DNA from: Clostridia bacterium
GTDB taxonomy: Bacteria; Bacillota_A; Clostridia; Christensenellales; Aristaeellaceae
Assembly: GCA_017464225.1 (NCBI GenBank)
Contig: JAFUDW010000083.1
Span: 1 to 22,077, forward strand
Length of the DNA stretch: 22,077 bases
Direction of reading: 5' to 3'
Positions 1 to 7,814 of the stretch are shown in pieces. The translations under genes and the position numbers were made by a program. The notes under the pieces were generated by a model. That model had not been told where the DNA came from. It searched no databases and saw only the letters and a program-made list of their open reading frames with translations. Within the stretch, counting starts at the first letter, position 1; each line of letters opens with the position of its first letter.

Positions 1-39
1 AGCCGTTTTGTTTATGCGGCTATGACGCTATCGCATCAT

Positions 40-61
40 TGACGTCGGCAAGCCGCCGTCA
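40..61. repeat. Short inverted repeat in left intergenic region
   Basis: Two arms, 40-48 and 53-61, pair over nine positions with one T-C mismatch around a CAAG loop. It is followed by TTTCC, so it could be the weak terminator of a gene left of the window, but the T-run is too short to be sure. No coding sequence in positions 1-508 is convincing; open frames there lack a good ribosome binding site and recognisable protein. Confidence 0.35.
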
Positions 62-135
62 TTTCCGGTGCGGTTAGCGTGTTTGGAATTTCAACATCAT
101 GCCCCAGTCTGTGGTAGGCACGCGCAGCGGGCCGA

Positions 136-212
136 GGATTGCGCAGCAATCCCGAAAAAGGCAAGGGACGGCAGATGGAGCTTGCTCCAATCTGACGGCA
201 CTGGCCTTTTTC
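136..212. other. Structured intergenic element: hairpin plus nested stem-loop ending in T-run
   Basis: Two structures sit side by side. GGATTGC (136-142) pairs with GCAATCC (146-152). Then GAAAAAGGC (154-162) pairs perfectly with GCCTTTTTC (204-212), enclosing an inner hairpin in which CAGAT/GGAG (172-180) pairs with CTCC/ATCTG (185-194) with one bulged A and a CTTG loop. The outer right arm is T-rich, as in an intrinsic terminator or the 3' end of a small RNA. No known RNA family is recognised. It could also be a dispersed intergenic repeat. The arms are symmetric, so the strand cannot be decided. Confidence 0.45.
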
Positions 213-309
213 TTTGCCTCAGACGGCCTCTTTGCGACAGTCCAAAAGCTAAACTGGCGGAAATTGCTTGATAGTGTCATCAACTATGTTCGCCGGAAAG
301 GGTGTCCAG

Positions 310-363
310 AGGGCCCAAGCGGGCCCTTTGGCGCGGGATCATAAGGGCCGCGCAGGCCCTTAT
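310..363. repeat. Twin GC-rich inverted repeats
   Basis: AGGGCCC (310-316) pairs with GGGCCCT (321-327) around AAGC. Only 13 bases later ATAAGGGCC (341-349) pairs perfectly with GGCCCTTAT (355-363) around GCGCA. Two strong hairpins back to back, lying between the 136-212 element and the MATE promoter, suggest a repeat element or a transcription barrier. The second hairpin shares the string ATAAGGGCC with a hairpin at the right end of the window (21973-21981). Confidence 0.5.
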
Positions 364-446
364 CGTTCCCCCATGTTTTTAGATATATTTTTTTATCAAG
401 GATCAGTATCATACGCCGTCTTTTCCACGCAATTGCGGACTGTCTC

Positions 447-475
447 TTGACATTCTTTTTGCGCCGCGCCATAAT
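447..475 (+). promoter_or_regulatory. Sigma-A type promoter for the MATE gene
   Basis: TTGACA at 447-452 is a perfect -35 box and CATAAT at 470-475 a one-mismatch -10 box, separated by 17 bases. Transcription would begin near 482, giving a leader of about 27 bases that contains the GGAGGAG ribosome binding site at 496-502. No operator repeat is evident over the core promoter. Confidence 0.8.
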
Positions 476-508
476 AAGCCGGTACGCCATCCAACGGAGG
501 AGAACGCC

Positions 509-1903
509 ATGCAGACAGGGCAAACGCTGAACACACGGCAGGAAAAATCCGCTTTTTATAAATACACCGCCCGGATCACCGGGCCCATTGCGCTGCAGAA
601 TCTGATGGACGCCGCAGTGGGCTCGGCGGACGTGATCATGCTGTCCTTTGTGAGCCAGACTGCCCTGGCGGCCTCTTCGCTGGCGGGGCAGGTGATGTTT
701 GTGCTGCAAATGCTGCTGTTTGGCATTTCCAGCGGTGCGTCCGTGCTGTCGGCCCAGTATTGGGGCAAAGGCGACCGCCGGGCGGTGGAGCGCGTCATGG
801 GACTGTCACTCCGGGTCACGCTGATCATCGCCATGCTGTTTACCCTGGCCGCCGCGGCCTGCCCGGGGCTGATCATGCGTATTTTTACCGCCGATCAGGC
901 GCTGATAGACGCCGGGGCTCAATACCTGCGGGCGGTGAGCGCCGCCTATGTGCTGGGCGGCTTCGCCACGGTGCATTTGAGCGTCATGCGCAGCGTGGAG
1001 CGCGTGAAGGTCAGCGCCGCCGTGCATTGCAGCGCCGTGGTCATGAACGTGCTGCTCAACGCCTGCTTCATCTTTGGCATCGGCCCCTTCCCTGCGCTGG
1101 GCATTGTGGGCGTGGCGCTGGCCACCTCCATCACCCGCTTTCTGGAGGTTATCGTATGCCTGATCGACGGCCGTCTGTGCCGGGTCATCCGCCTGCATGT
1201 TGCCGATCTGCTGGCCCGGGGCGGCCAGCTCATGCGGGATTTCGTGCGCTTTTCGGTGCCCGCCGCCATGAACGATATCATCTGGGGGCTGGCGTTCAGC
1301 GTGTATTCCATCATATTGGGCCATCTGAGCAGCGATATCGTGGCCGCGAACTCCGTGGCGTCGGTGGTGCGCAACCTGGGCACGGTGGTATGCTTCGGCG
1401 TATCCTCCAGCGCGGCCATCATTCTGGGCAAAACCATGGGGTATAACCAATTGAAGGAGGCCCGGGTATACGCCCGCCGCTTCGTATGGCTCAGCATATG
1501 GACGGCGGTGGCCGGCGGCGTGGTGATCCTATTCAGCCGTCCGCTGGTGCTCCGGTTCATGCATTATTACGTAACGGTCACCGATACCGTGCGCGGCGAG
1601 CTTTCCATCATGCTGCTGATCAACAGCTATTACGTGATCGGCCAGTCGGTGAATACCATGCTGATCTGCGGCGTTTTCCGGGCGGGCGGCGACGTGCGCT
1701 TCGGCCTGATCTGCGATACCATCGCCATGTGGGGGTACGCCGTGCCCATGGGCCTGCTGTGCGCTTTCGTGCTCAAGCTGCCCGAAATGTGGGTGTACTT
1801 TGTGCTCTGCCTGGACGAGTTTGTCAAAATGCCCGTGATCGTTTTCCATTACCGGAAAATGGGCTGGCTGCGCAACATCACCCGCGACCTTACACAGGAT
1901 TAA
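509..1903 (+). CDS. MATE family efflux transporter
   Basis: This 464-residue membrane protein has the length and about 12 hydrophobic segments expected of multidrug and toxic compound extrusion transporters, which use a cation gradient to expel drugs or metabolites. Features seen include the N-terminal region around residues 19-40 with ITGPIALQNLMDAAVGSADV, a typical MATE first-helix pattern, the segment SGASVLSAQYWGKGD near residue 76, and a second-half repeat beginning near residue 245 (VRFSVPAAMNDIIWGL). The ATG is preceded by GGAGGAG six bases upstream. It has its own promoter. The next gene starts 77 bases after the stop with no clear terminator between, so read-through into the ABC/MoxR operon is possible. 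Substrate cannot be inferred. Confidence 0.93.
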   Translation: MQTGQTLNTRQEKSAFYKYTARITGPIALQNLMDAAVGSADVIMLSFVSQTALAASSLAGQVMFVLQMLLFGISSGASVLSAQYWGKGDRRAVERVMGLSLRVTLIIAMLFTLAAAACPGLIMRIFTADQALIDAGAQYLRAVSAAYVLGGFATVHLSVMRSVERVKVSAAVHCSAVVMNVLLNACFIFGIGPFPALGIVGVALATSITRFLEVIVCLIDGRLCRVIRLHVADLLARGGQLMRDFVRFSVPAAMNDIIWGLAFSVYSIILGHLSSDIVAANSVASVVRNLGTVVCFGVSSSAAIILGKTMGYNQLKEARVYARRFVWLSIWTAVAGGVVILFSRPLVLRFMHYYVTVTDTVRGELSIMLLINSYYVIGQSVNTMLICGVFRAGGDVRFGLICDTIAMWGYAVPMGLLCAFVLKLPEMWVYFVLCLDEFVKMPVIVFHYRKMGWLRNITRDLTQD

Positions 1904-1969
1904 AATATTTTACGCGAGCAGGAACAAAAAAGGCGGCTTGAACGTCTATATATTTGGAAACAAGTTGTT

Positions 1970-1975
1970 GGAGGG
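1970..1975 (+). promoter_or_regulatory. Ribosome binding site fixing the start at 1981
   Basis: GGAGGG lies five bases before the ATG at 1981. An in-frame ATG at 1954 has no such site, and translation from 1981 places a clean signal peptide at the N terminus. I see no confident promoter in the 77-base gap after the MATE gene. Confidence 0.75.
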
Positions 1976-1980
1976 CAATT

Positions 1981-4500
1981 ATGCGTCCTGTGAATTGGCT
2001 GAAAGCTTCGGCGGCGTGCCTGTGCTGCGCGCTGCTGCTTTTGTGCGGGGCCTCGGCCCTGGCCGATATCGCCGTGGAGGCTGAGATCGGCTATGAAAAT
2101 ACCGTGACATATTTGGTGGATATGCCGCTGCGCGTCCGCCTGCGGAATGACGGCGCCGACGCCGCGCTGACCGTGGCGGTCAATCTGACGCGCTCTCAAT
2201 ACGAATACGACCGCTATGAATATCCGGTGGCGCTGGCGGGCGGGGCTGAAATGACCCTGACCCTGCCTGTGAATATCAGCTTCAAGCAGGCGTCCTATAC
2301 CGTGGAGGTGCTGGAAGGGGATAGGATCGCGGCTTCCTGCGAGATCAAGCCCCAGAAAACGCTGTCGCCCGATACGCTGCTGGTGGGTTTGCTTGGCAGC
2401 GCGCCTCAGGATATGCGCTATCTGAATATCAACGCCTCCAGCGATACGCTGACCCGCGGCGAGATATGGCAAACGCTGGCGCTGGATGCCGCTACCTTTC
2501 CGGAGAACGTTCAGCTGATGCGAGCATTTCGCATCCTGGCGGTGGACGGGTTTGACGTGACCACGCTTTCGGCGGATCAGCAGGCCGCCCTGCGCCAATG
2601 GCTGCGGGAGGGCGGCATCGTGATCGTGGGCGGCGGCGCTTCGGCCTCGGTGTCGGGCAAGGGCTTTTATTCGGTCACCGGTATCCAGGCCCAGGCGCTC
2701 CGTCAGGCCTTGGGCGTTGACCGTGCGCTGGCGGGTGCGCTGGAGGCGGGCGCCTACGCGATGAGCGCCAAAGACGGGATATCCGGCCCGGTGATGCTGT
2801 CCGGGCTTTCGGGCGCGGCGCATGCCGTGGCTACGCTGGAGGGCGAAACGCTCATCGACCGCTGCCCGGTGGAATCGGGCGTGGTATATACCTGCGCCTT
2901 TTCGCTGAGCGAGCGTCCGCTGTCGGGCTGGAGCGGCCTGAGCGGCTATTGGCAGCGGCTTTTGCTTACCTTTGACCGGGGGATGTACCAGCGCATCGTC
3001 ACCAAACTGCAAAACTATTATGATCGCGGCGACAATCTGTATGTGGATTCCTGGCTGCTGCGCCAGCTGCCGCTTGACAATCCCGATCCTGTGGCGCTGA
3101 CGGTGGGGCTGATCGCGGGCTTTATCGCGCTTGCGGGCGTGGGAAGCTATCTGATCCTCAAAAAGCTGGACAGGCGGGAGTGGATGTGGGTGACCGTGCC
3201 CGCGCTTTCGCTGATCAGCGCCGTGGTCACGCTGGCCATCAGCGGCGGCATGCGGCTGAACCGGCCAGCCGCGGCCTCCTATTCCATTCTGCGGGTGGAC
3301 GACGCGGGCAATGCCGACGCCGTGATCATGACCGGTGTGGCGGCCTCCGGCAGCGCGCCTTTGCGCGTCGCCGTGGAGGGCGCGGAGGATCTGCGGCCCA
3401 ATGGCGGCGACTACGGCTACTATGTGGATGACGACGGGCAGGCCGAGGCCGCCCAGCCCAGGCTGCGCTTTACCTATACCTATGGCGATACAGCGTCGCT
3501 GACGCTGCCCAAGGCTTCGGCCTGGGAGGTGCAGCTGCTTACCATGAAGCCCGCTCAAAAGCCTGATTGCCCGGTGAGCGCTTCCGTCTGGTGGGAGGAG
3601 GACGGGCTGCACGGCGAGATCGTGAACGCTTCCGATATCACGCTGTCGTCCGGCTTTGTGCTTACAGGCCTGGGCTATTGCAGCGTGCCTGAGCTGCTTC
3701 CCGGCGCGCGGCACAGCTTTGCCATCCTGGAAAACCCGGAGCGCAAGGCTGATCCCAACATGGTTGAAATTTATGAGGGCGAGCTCATCAGCGATACCGC
3801 CGGCTATGTGGGCATCTATTCGGTGATGGAAGCGGCGGTATGGCCCGAATACCATGGCAGCGGCCGGGAAAACGGCGACGCGGACCGTTTGCGCCTGCGC
3901 AGCATGCTGGACGCCTGCCGGAACGGCTGGGGCGAGTATAACGTGTTCCATTACGTCGCCTTCAGCGACCAGCTGCCCCAGCCCGCCTTCTCGGTGAACG
4001 GCGAGAAAGTGACCCGCACAGCCTTTGAGACGGCGATCGATGTGAAGCTTTCCTACCGCGCCGTGGGCCAGGGCGGCATCGTCCGGCTGACCCGGGGCAT
4101 GATCCCGGCCTATAGCTGTGATCTGGATGGCGATCTGACGCCCCGCAGCACTGGCGAGCAATTGCAGGATTACGCCTATTTTACCCTGCGGGACGAGCCG
4201 GCGATCTGCTTTGCCCTGGATGAGAGCGGGCTGAGCAGCCTGGAGAACATTGAAATAGACAGCGCGCGCTTCACCTGCGAGGCCTATGGCGGCACGCCCC
4301 GGGTATGGCTCTATGATCCCGGCGCGGGCCGCTGGGAGGAGCTGCAGTTCAGCGGCTTCCCCGCCGCCATCGACGGCGATACGCTGCGCCGCTGCCTGGA
4401 CGGGCAGGGGCGGCTGTACGTGCGGCTGGGCGCGGGCGCGGCCCGGGCCAACAGCGAAATCTATAATCCTTCGCTGACGCTGGAGGGGAGGGTGAAATAA
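1981..4500 (+). CDS. Secreted/membrane-anchored protein with Rossmann-like domain, first gene of ABC/MoxR operon
   Basis: This 839-residue protein begins with a Sec-type signal peptide (basic start, hydrophobic core, ALA before DIAVEAE). Residues 30-120 look like a beta-sandwich. Residues about 184-225 contain a Rossmann/amidotransferase-like segment (RQWLREGGIVIVGGG) without a visible catalytic cysteine. Two membrane helices at about 370-392 and 401-423 are separated by a short basic loop (KKLDRREW), followed by a further 400-residue beta-rich region. If both helices span the membrane, both large domains face outside. Large proteins of this general design sit beside ABC-2 transporters in other Bacillota, but I do not recognise a named family. 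The stop overlaps the next start by one base (TAATG), so it is translationally coupled to the ABC ATPase. It may be a substrate-handling or sensor partner of the transporter. Confidence 0.8.
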   Translation: MRPVNWLKASAACLCCALLLLCGASALADIAVEAEIGYENTVTYLVDMPLRVRLRNDGADAALTVAVNLTRSQYEYDRYEYPVALAGGAEMTLTLPVNISFKQASYTVEVLEGDRIAASCEIKPQKTLSPDTLLVGLLGSAPQDMRYLNINASSDTLTRGEIWQTLALDAATFPENVQLMRAFRILAVDGFDVTTLSADQQAALRQWLREGGIVIVGGGASASVSGKGFYSVTGIQAQALRQALGVDRALAGALEAGAYAMSAKDGISGPVMLSGLSGAAHAVATLEGETLIDRCPVESGVVYTCAFSLSERPLSGWSGLSGYWQRLLLTFDRGMYQRIVTKLQNYYDRGDNLYVDSWLLRQLPLDNPDPVALTVGLIAGFIALAGVGSYLILKKLDRREWMWVTVPALSLISAVVTLAISGGMRLNRPAAASYSILRVDDAGNADAVIMTGVAASGSAPLRVAVEGAEDLRPNGGDYGYYVDDDGQAEAAQPRLRFTYTYGDTASLTLPKASAWEVQLLTMKPAQKPDCPVSASVWWEEDGLHGEIVNASDITLSSGFVLTGLGYCSVPELLPGARHSFAILENPERKADPNMVEIYEGELISDTAGYVGIYSVMEAAVWPEYHGSGRENGDADRLRLRSMLDACRNGWGEYNVFHYVAFSDQLPQPAFSVNGEKVTRTAFETAIDVKLSYRAVGQGGIVRLTRGMIPAYSCDLDGDLTPRSTGEQLQDYAYFTLRDEPAICFALDESGLSSLENIEIDSARFTCEAYGGTPRVWLYDPGAGRWEELQFSGFPAAIDGDTLRRCLDGQGRLYVRLGAGAARANSEIYNPSLTLEGRVK

Positions 4501-5444
4501 TGCTGGAAATCAAGGAGCTGACCCGGCAGTACGGGCATTTTACAGCGCTGGACCGCCTGACCTTGTCCATCGGAGACGGCGAGCTGCACGGCTTTGTGGG
4601 CCCCAACGGCGCGGGCAAAACCACCACCATGCGCATCCTGGCCACGCTGCTTGCGCCCACCTCGGGCACGGCGGTGATCGACGGCGTGGATGTGGCGCGG
4701 GATCCCCGGCGGGTGCGGGAGCTGGTGGGGTATATGCCGGACTTCTTTGGCGTGTACGATCACCTGAAAAGCTGGGAATATCTGGATTTTTACGCCCGCT
4801 GCTACGGCTTTGGCCAGAAGGAGCGGCTGCGCATGATCGGCCAATTGCTGGAGCTGGTGAACCTGAGCGATAAGCGGGACGCCTATGTGGATTCGCTGTC
4901 CCGCGGCATGAAACAGCGGCTGTGCCTGGCCCACGCCCTGATCCATGATCCAAAGCTTTTGATCCTGGATGAGCCGGCCTCAGGCATGGATCCCCGGGCC
5001 CGGGCGGAAATGAAGGGCATCCTGAAAAGCCTGAAGGGCATGGGCAAAACGGTGCTGATTTCCTCCCATATCCTGCCGGAGCTTTCCGAAATGTGCGATT
5101 CGCTGACCATCATCGACCATGGCAAGCTGGTGTTCTCCGGTGCGGTGGACGCTCTGTCCCGGCACATGCAGGGCCAGGCCGATATCCGGCTGCGCCTGCT
5201 GCCCGCGGAGGATGGCGACGCCGCGCTGACGGCAGCCGATCTGCTGCGGCAGTATCCCGGCGTTACCGCCATCCAGCGCGGGGACGACGATCGGACGCTG
5301 CTGGTGAGCTATGGCGGCGGCGAGGAGGGCATGGCCGATCTGCTGCGGACGCTGCTGATGGGCGGCGTCCGTGTATCGGGCTTCCATCGCCCGCCCGTGA
5401 ACCTGGAAAAGGTGTTTATGGAGGTGACCCAAAGTGACGGTTAA
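4500..5444 (+). CDS. ABC transporter ATP-binding protein
   Basis: At 314 residues this is a full-length ATPase subunit of an ABC-2 type exporter, expected on the inner face of the membrane. Walker A is GPNGAGKT (34-41), the signature is LSRGMKQR (133-140) and Walker B is LLILDEP (153-159). The switch histidine lies in ISSHILPE. The usual Q-loop glutamine is replaced by aspartate (YMPDFFGVYD, D81), a variant I associate with a clade of ABC-2 ATPases. About 80 residues follow the switch region, a C-terminal extension typical of these exporters. The gene overlaps the upstream stop by one base and the permease start by 11 bases, so ATPase and permease are surely partners. Substrate unknown. Confidence 0.94.
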   Translation: MLEIKELTRQYGHFTALDRLTLSIGDGELHGFVGPNGAGKTTTMRILATLLAPTSGTAVIDGVDVARDPRRVRELVGYMPDFFGVYDHLKSWEYLDFYARCYGFGQKERLRMIGQLLELVNLSDKRDAYVDSLSRGMKQRLCLAHALIHDPKLLILDEPASGMDPRARAEMKGILKSLKGMGKTVLISSHILPELSEMCDSLTIIDHGKLVFSGAVDALSRHMQGQADIRLRLLPAEDGDAALTAADLLRQYPGVTAIQRGDDDRTLLVSYGGGEEGMADLLRTLLMGGVRVSGFHRPPVNLEKVFMEVTQSDG

Positions 5445-6366
5445 TCCCATCCTGGCCTTTTCGGCCCGCCGCCGGATGCGCTCGGTCCGCACGGCGCTGC
5501 TGCTGACGCTCTACAGCTTGGCTGTGCTGATCTTTGGCCTGGCGGTGGCCTTTGGCGCGTTCCTCAAACCGCAGATATCGATCTACACCATGATGAACGG
5601 GCAGAGCGGCTATGCCGCCATGATGGCCTTTCAGTTTTTCCTTTTGCTTCTGGTGACCCCGGCCATGACGGCGGGGGCCATATCGGGCGAGCGCGAGCGC
5701 CAGACGCTTGATCTGCTGCTGGTCACCAATACCGGCAGCCTGCGCATCGTGCTTGGCAAGCTGCTGGAAAGCCTGGGGCTCATGCTTCTGCTGATATTCG
5801 CCACACTGCCCGCCATGTGCCTGGTGCTCGTCACCGGCAGCATGACGCTTGCGCAGGTGCTGGTGGGGTTGTTGTTCCTGGGCGTCACGGCCTTTGCCAT
5901 GCTCAGCGTGGGCATGCTGTGTTCGGCGCTGCTGCGCCGCACGGTGGCCGCCACCGTTGCCGCCTACCTGGCGGTGTTTGCCATCGGCCTGGTAACGCTG
6001 CTTCCGCTGATCGGCGACGTGCGCAGCGCAGGACGGATGTATGACGCCGTGTACAGCAGCTATTACAGCGGCCCGGTGGCCGTCATTGGCGCGTCGGACG
6101 CGCCCTCGGGCATGCGCATGGCCAGCTTTGTGTTCAACCCCGCCCTGGGGCTCATGGCGCTGATCGCCGCCCAGACCGGGCTGCTGCGCGGCACGCTGAG
6201 CAATTATTCCTATACCATGTATGAGATGTACGATTATCTGGACTTCGCGGGCATGGCCCGGCTGTGCATGGCCTTTATGGCGTCCACCGGGCTGGCCCTC
6301 AATCTGCTGGCGGCCTGCTTCGTGCGGCCCCGCAAGGCCCGCGTCAGGAAGGGAAAGAAAGCATGA
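5434..6366 (+). CDS. ABC-2 type transporter permease
   Basis: This 310-residue protein has about six hydrophobic segments and the ABC-2 permease hallmark SGERERQTLDLLL after the second helix (near residues 86-98). That amphipathic motif normally contacts the ATPase. The gene starts with GTG inside the end of the ATPase gene and its TGA overlaps the next ATG (ATGA). Related permeases belong to the NatB/GldF-like exporters of drugs, lipids, sodium or gliding components. Its place next to MoxR and VWA genes suggests a role in envelope assembly, but this is inference. Confidence 0.92.
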   Translation: MTVNPILAFSARRRMRSVRTALLLTLYSLAVLIFGLAVAFGAFLKPQISIYTMMNGQSGYAAMMAFQFFLLLLVTPAMTAGAISGERERQTLDLLLVTNTGSLRIVLGKLLESLGLMLLLIFATLPAMCLVLVTGSMTLAQVLVGLLFLGVTAFAMLSVGMLCSALLRRTVAATVAAYLAVFAIGLVTLLPLIGDVRSAGRMYDAVYSSYYSGPVAVIGASDAPSGMRMASFVFNPALGLMALIAAQTGLLRGTLSNYSYTMYEMYDYLDFAGMARLCMAFMASTGLALNLLAACFVRPRKARVRKGKKA

Positions 6367-7802
6367 AAAGGGCATTACGGCCAATTTTCCGCCGCGTCCG
6401 CGCCCAGCGCTGCCTGACCGGGCTGTGCTGGGGGCTGCTGGCCGCCTTGGCGCTGGCGTTGGCGGTGATGGCGCTGTCCTTTGTGCTGCCGATCAAAGAC
6501 AGGGCCGCTATTCTGGGTGCCTGTGCCCTTGCATCGCCCACGGGCGGGCTTTTGGGGCTGCTTTGGCCGCTCAGCGCCATGCAGGCGGCCCGGCGCGCCG
6601 ACGCCTGCGGCCTCATGGAGCGGGCGCAGACGGCGCTGGCCTTCTCAGACAGGCAGGATGAAATGGCAAATCTCCAGCGGGCCGACGCCGTGCGCGCGCT
6701 GGAAAGCCTGGATGTCCGCCGGGCGCTGCCGCTGCGGATCGCGGGAAAGCCGCTGGCGATCGCGGGCTGCTGCGCCGCCGCGGCGCTGGCCTTGTTTTTT
6801 ATCCCCAATCCCCAGGATGCTGTGCTGCAGGGCCGGGCGCAGTTCAGACAGAGAATGGAAAAGCCCGCCGAGGCCATCGAAAAGGCGGCTGACCAGCTGA
6901 GCGAGGACGTGCTGGGCGAAAAGACGGCCCAGGAGCTCAGAAAACTGCTGGGCGATCTGGCCAGGGAGATCGCGCGGGCCGATGAGCCGCGAGAGGCGCT
7001 CGCCGCCTTGAGCCAGGCCCAGCAGCGCTTGGAGAAAATGCTGTCCGAGGGCCGCGGCGCTGCCATGGACGCGCTGAACCGGGCAGGGCTCGACAGCCTG
7101 GCCCAGGCATTGAACGCGGACGCGCAAGCCATTGAAGAGGCATTGGAGAGCGAAGACGGTCCCGACGCTCTGGCCGATCAGCTGAGCGCTGCATCTCAGG
7201 CGGCCGTCGGGAATCCCGCTGCCGCGGCGGCTTTGCAGGCTGCGGCAAACGCCCTGTCCCAGAGCGGAGATACCCAGGCCGCCGCGAGCGCGCTGGGCCA
7301 GCTGTCCGCCGACGGGCTCAGCCAGGGCCAATTGGCCGCCGCGCTGCAGAGCGCCAGGGCCATGGCGGGCGGCTTAGGCCAGGGCCAAGGGCAAGGCCAG
7401 GGACAAGGCCAGGGACAAGGATCGGGAAGCGGCCAGGGCCAGGGCGCAGGCGCGGGCCAGGGCAGCACCAACCGGGATATGTCCGGCAGCGGAGGAGGCC
7501 AGGGCGGCGGAAGCGGCGGCCGGGCCGCAGACTACAAATTGGGAGAATACGAGGCCATTTACGATCCCACCCGGCTGGGCGATGGCGGCGAAATCACCCA
7601 AAGCACGGGAAAGGTGGATGCAAACGCCCCGGTCAGCGAACTGACGCTGGGCCCGGGCTTGGGCGACGCTTCGGGCAGCGTGCCCTATGACCGGGTGGTG
7701 GGCGAATACCGGGAAGCCGCCGTACAGCGGGCGCAGGAGGCTGCGCTGCCGGGCTATGCCCAGCAGTGGGTGGCTGATTATTTCAGCGCGTTGACAGAAT
7801 AA
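6363..7802 (+). CDS. DUF4175-like membrane protein with Gly-Gln tract
   Basis: The 479-residue product starts at the ATG overlapping the permease stop; an upstream in-frame ATG at 6264 lies deep in the permease gene and is unlikely. Two membrane helices (about 20-42 and 48-69) are followed by ARRADACGLMERAQTALAF (75-93), which resembles the pattern after the first helices in DUF4175 proteins, then a third helix (130-147). Residues 150-335 are charged and Ala-rich, predicted helical or coiled-coil. A Gly-Gln/Gly-Ser tract occupies about 339-371, followed by a C-terminal domain of about 100 residues. DUF4175 proteins are known beside MoxR, DUF58 and VWA genes, which supports the call. Function is unknown; it may be an extracytoplasmic scaffold. 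The family assignment is by pattern only. Confidence 0.75.
   Translation: MKRALRPIFRRVRAQRCLTGLCWGLLAALALALAVMALSFVLPIKDRAAILGACALASPTGGLLGLLWPLSAMQAARRADACGLMERAQTALAFSDRQDEMANLQRADAVRALESLDVRRALPLRIAGKPLAIAGCCAAAALALFFIPNPQDAVLQGRAQFRQRMEKPAEAIEKAADQLSEDVLGEKTAQELRKLLGDLAREIARADEPREALAALSQAQQRLEKMLSEGRGAAMDALNRAGLDSLAQALNADAQAIEEALESEDGPDALADQLSAASQAAVGNPAAAAALQAAANALSQSGDTQAAASALGQLSADGLSQGQLAAALQSARAMAGGLGQGQGQGQGQGQGQGSGSGQGQGAGAGQGSTNRDMSGSGGGQGGGSGGRAADYKLGEYEAIYDPTRLGDGGEITQSTGKVDANAPVSELTLGPGLGDASGSVPYDRVVGEYREAAVQRAQEAALPGYAQQWVADYFSALTE
7377..7472 (+). repeat. Gly-Gln coding tandem repeat
   Basis: This stretch of the DUF4175-like gene encodes repeated Gly-Gln dipeptides followed by Gly-Ser and Gly-Ala units. 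Glutamine codons mix CAG and CAA and glycine codons mix GGC, GGA and GGG, so the repeat is not a fresh perfect-copy slippage product. It probably encodes a flexible linker between the helical region and the C-terminal domain. Confidence 0.85.
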
Positions 7803-7814
7803 AGGAGGACGGCC

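Noticed and set aside
68..344. Small open frames in the left intergenic region
   Set aside because: No ribosome site fits, the sequences match nothing I know, and they run through the inverted repeats.
284..709. Minus-strand frame of 141 residues
   Set aside because: It crosses the MATE promoter and the start of the MATE gene and is built largely from the GC-rich hairpins.
1938..1954. Possible promoter (TTGAAC and TATATA) before the ABC/MoxR operon
   Set aside because: The two boxes are only a few bases apart; no hexamer pair has acceptable spacing.
1900..4161. Long open frame on the minus strand (753 residues) across the first operon gene
   Set aside because: Its product is rich in His, Arg, Gln and Gly with no domain, and it lies opposite a gene with a signal peptide, a ribosome site and coupled neighbours. 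Long antisense frames are common in GC-rich DNA.
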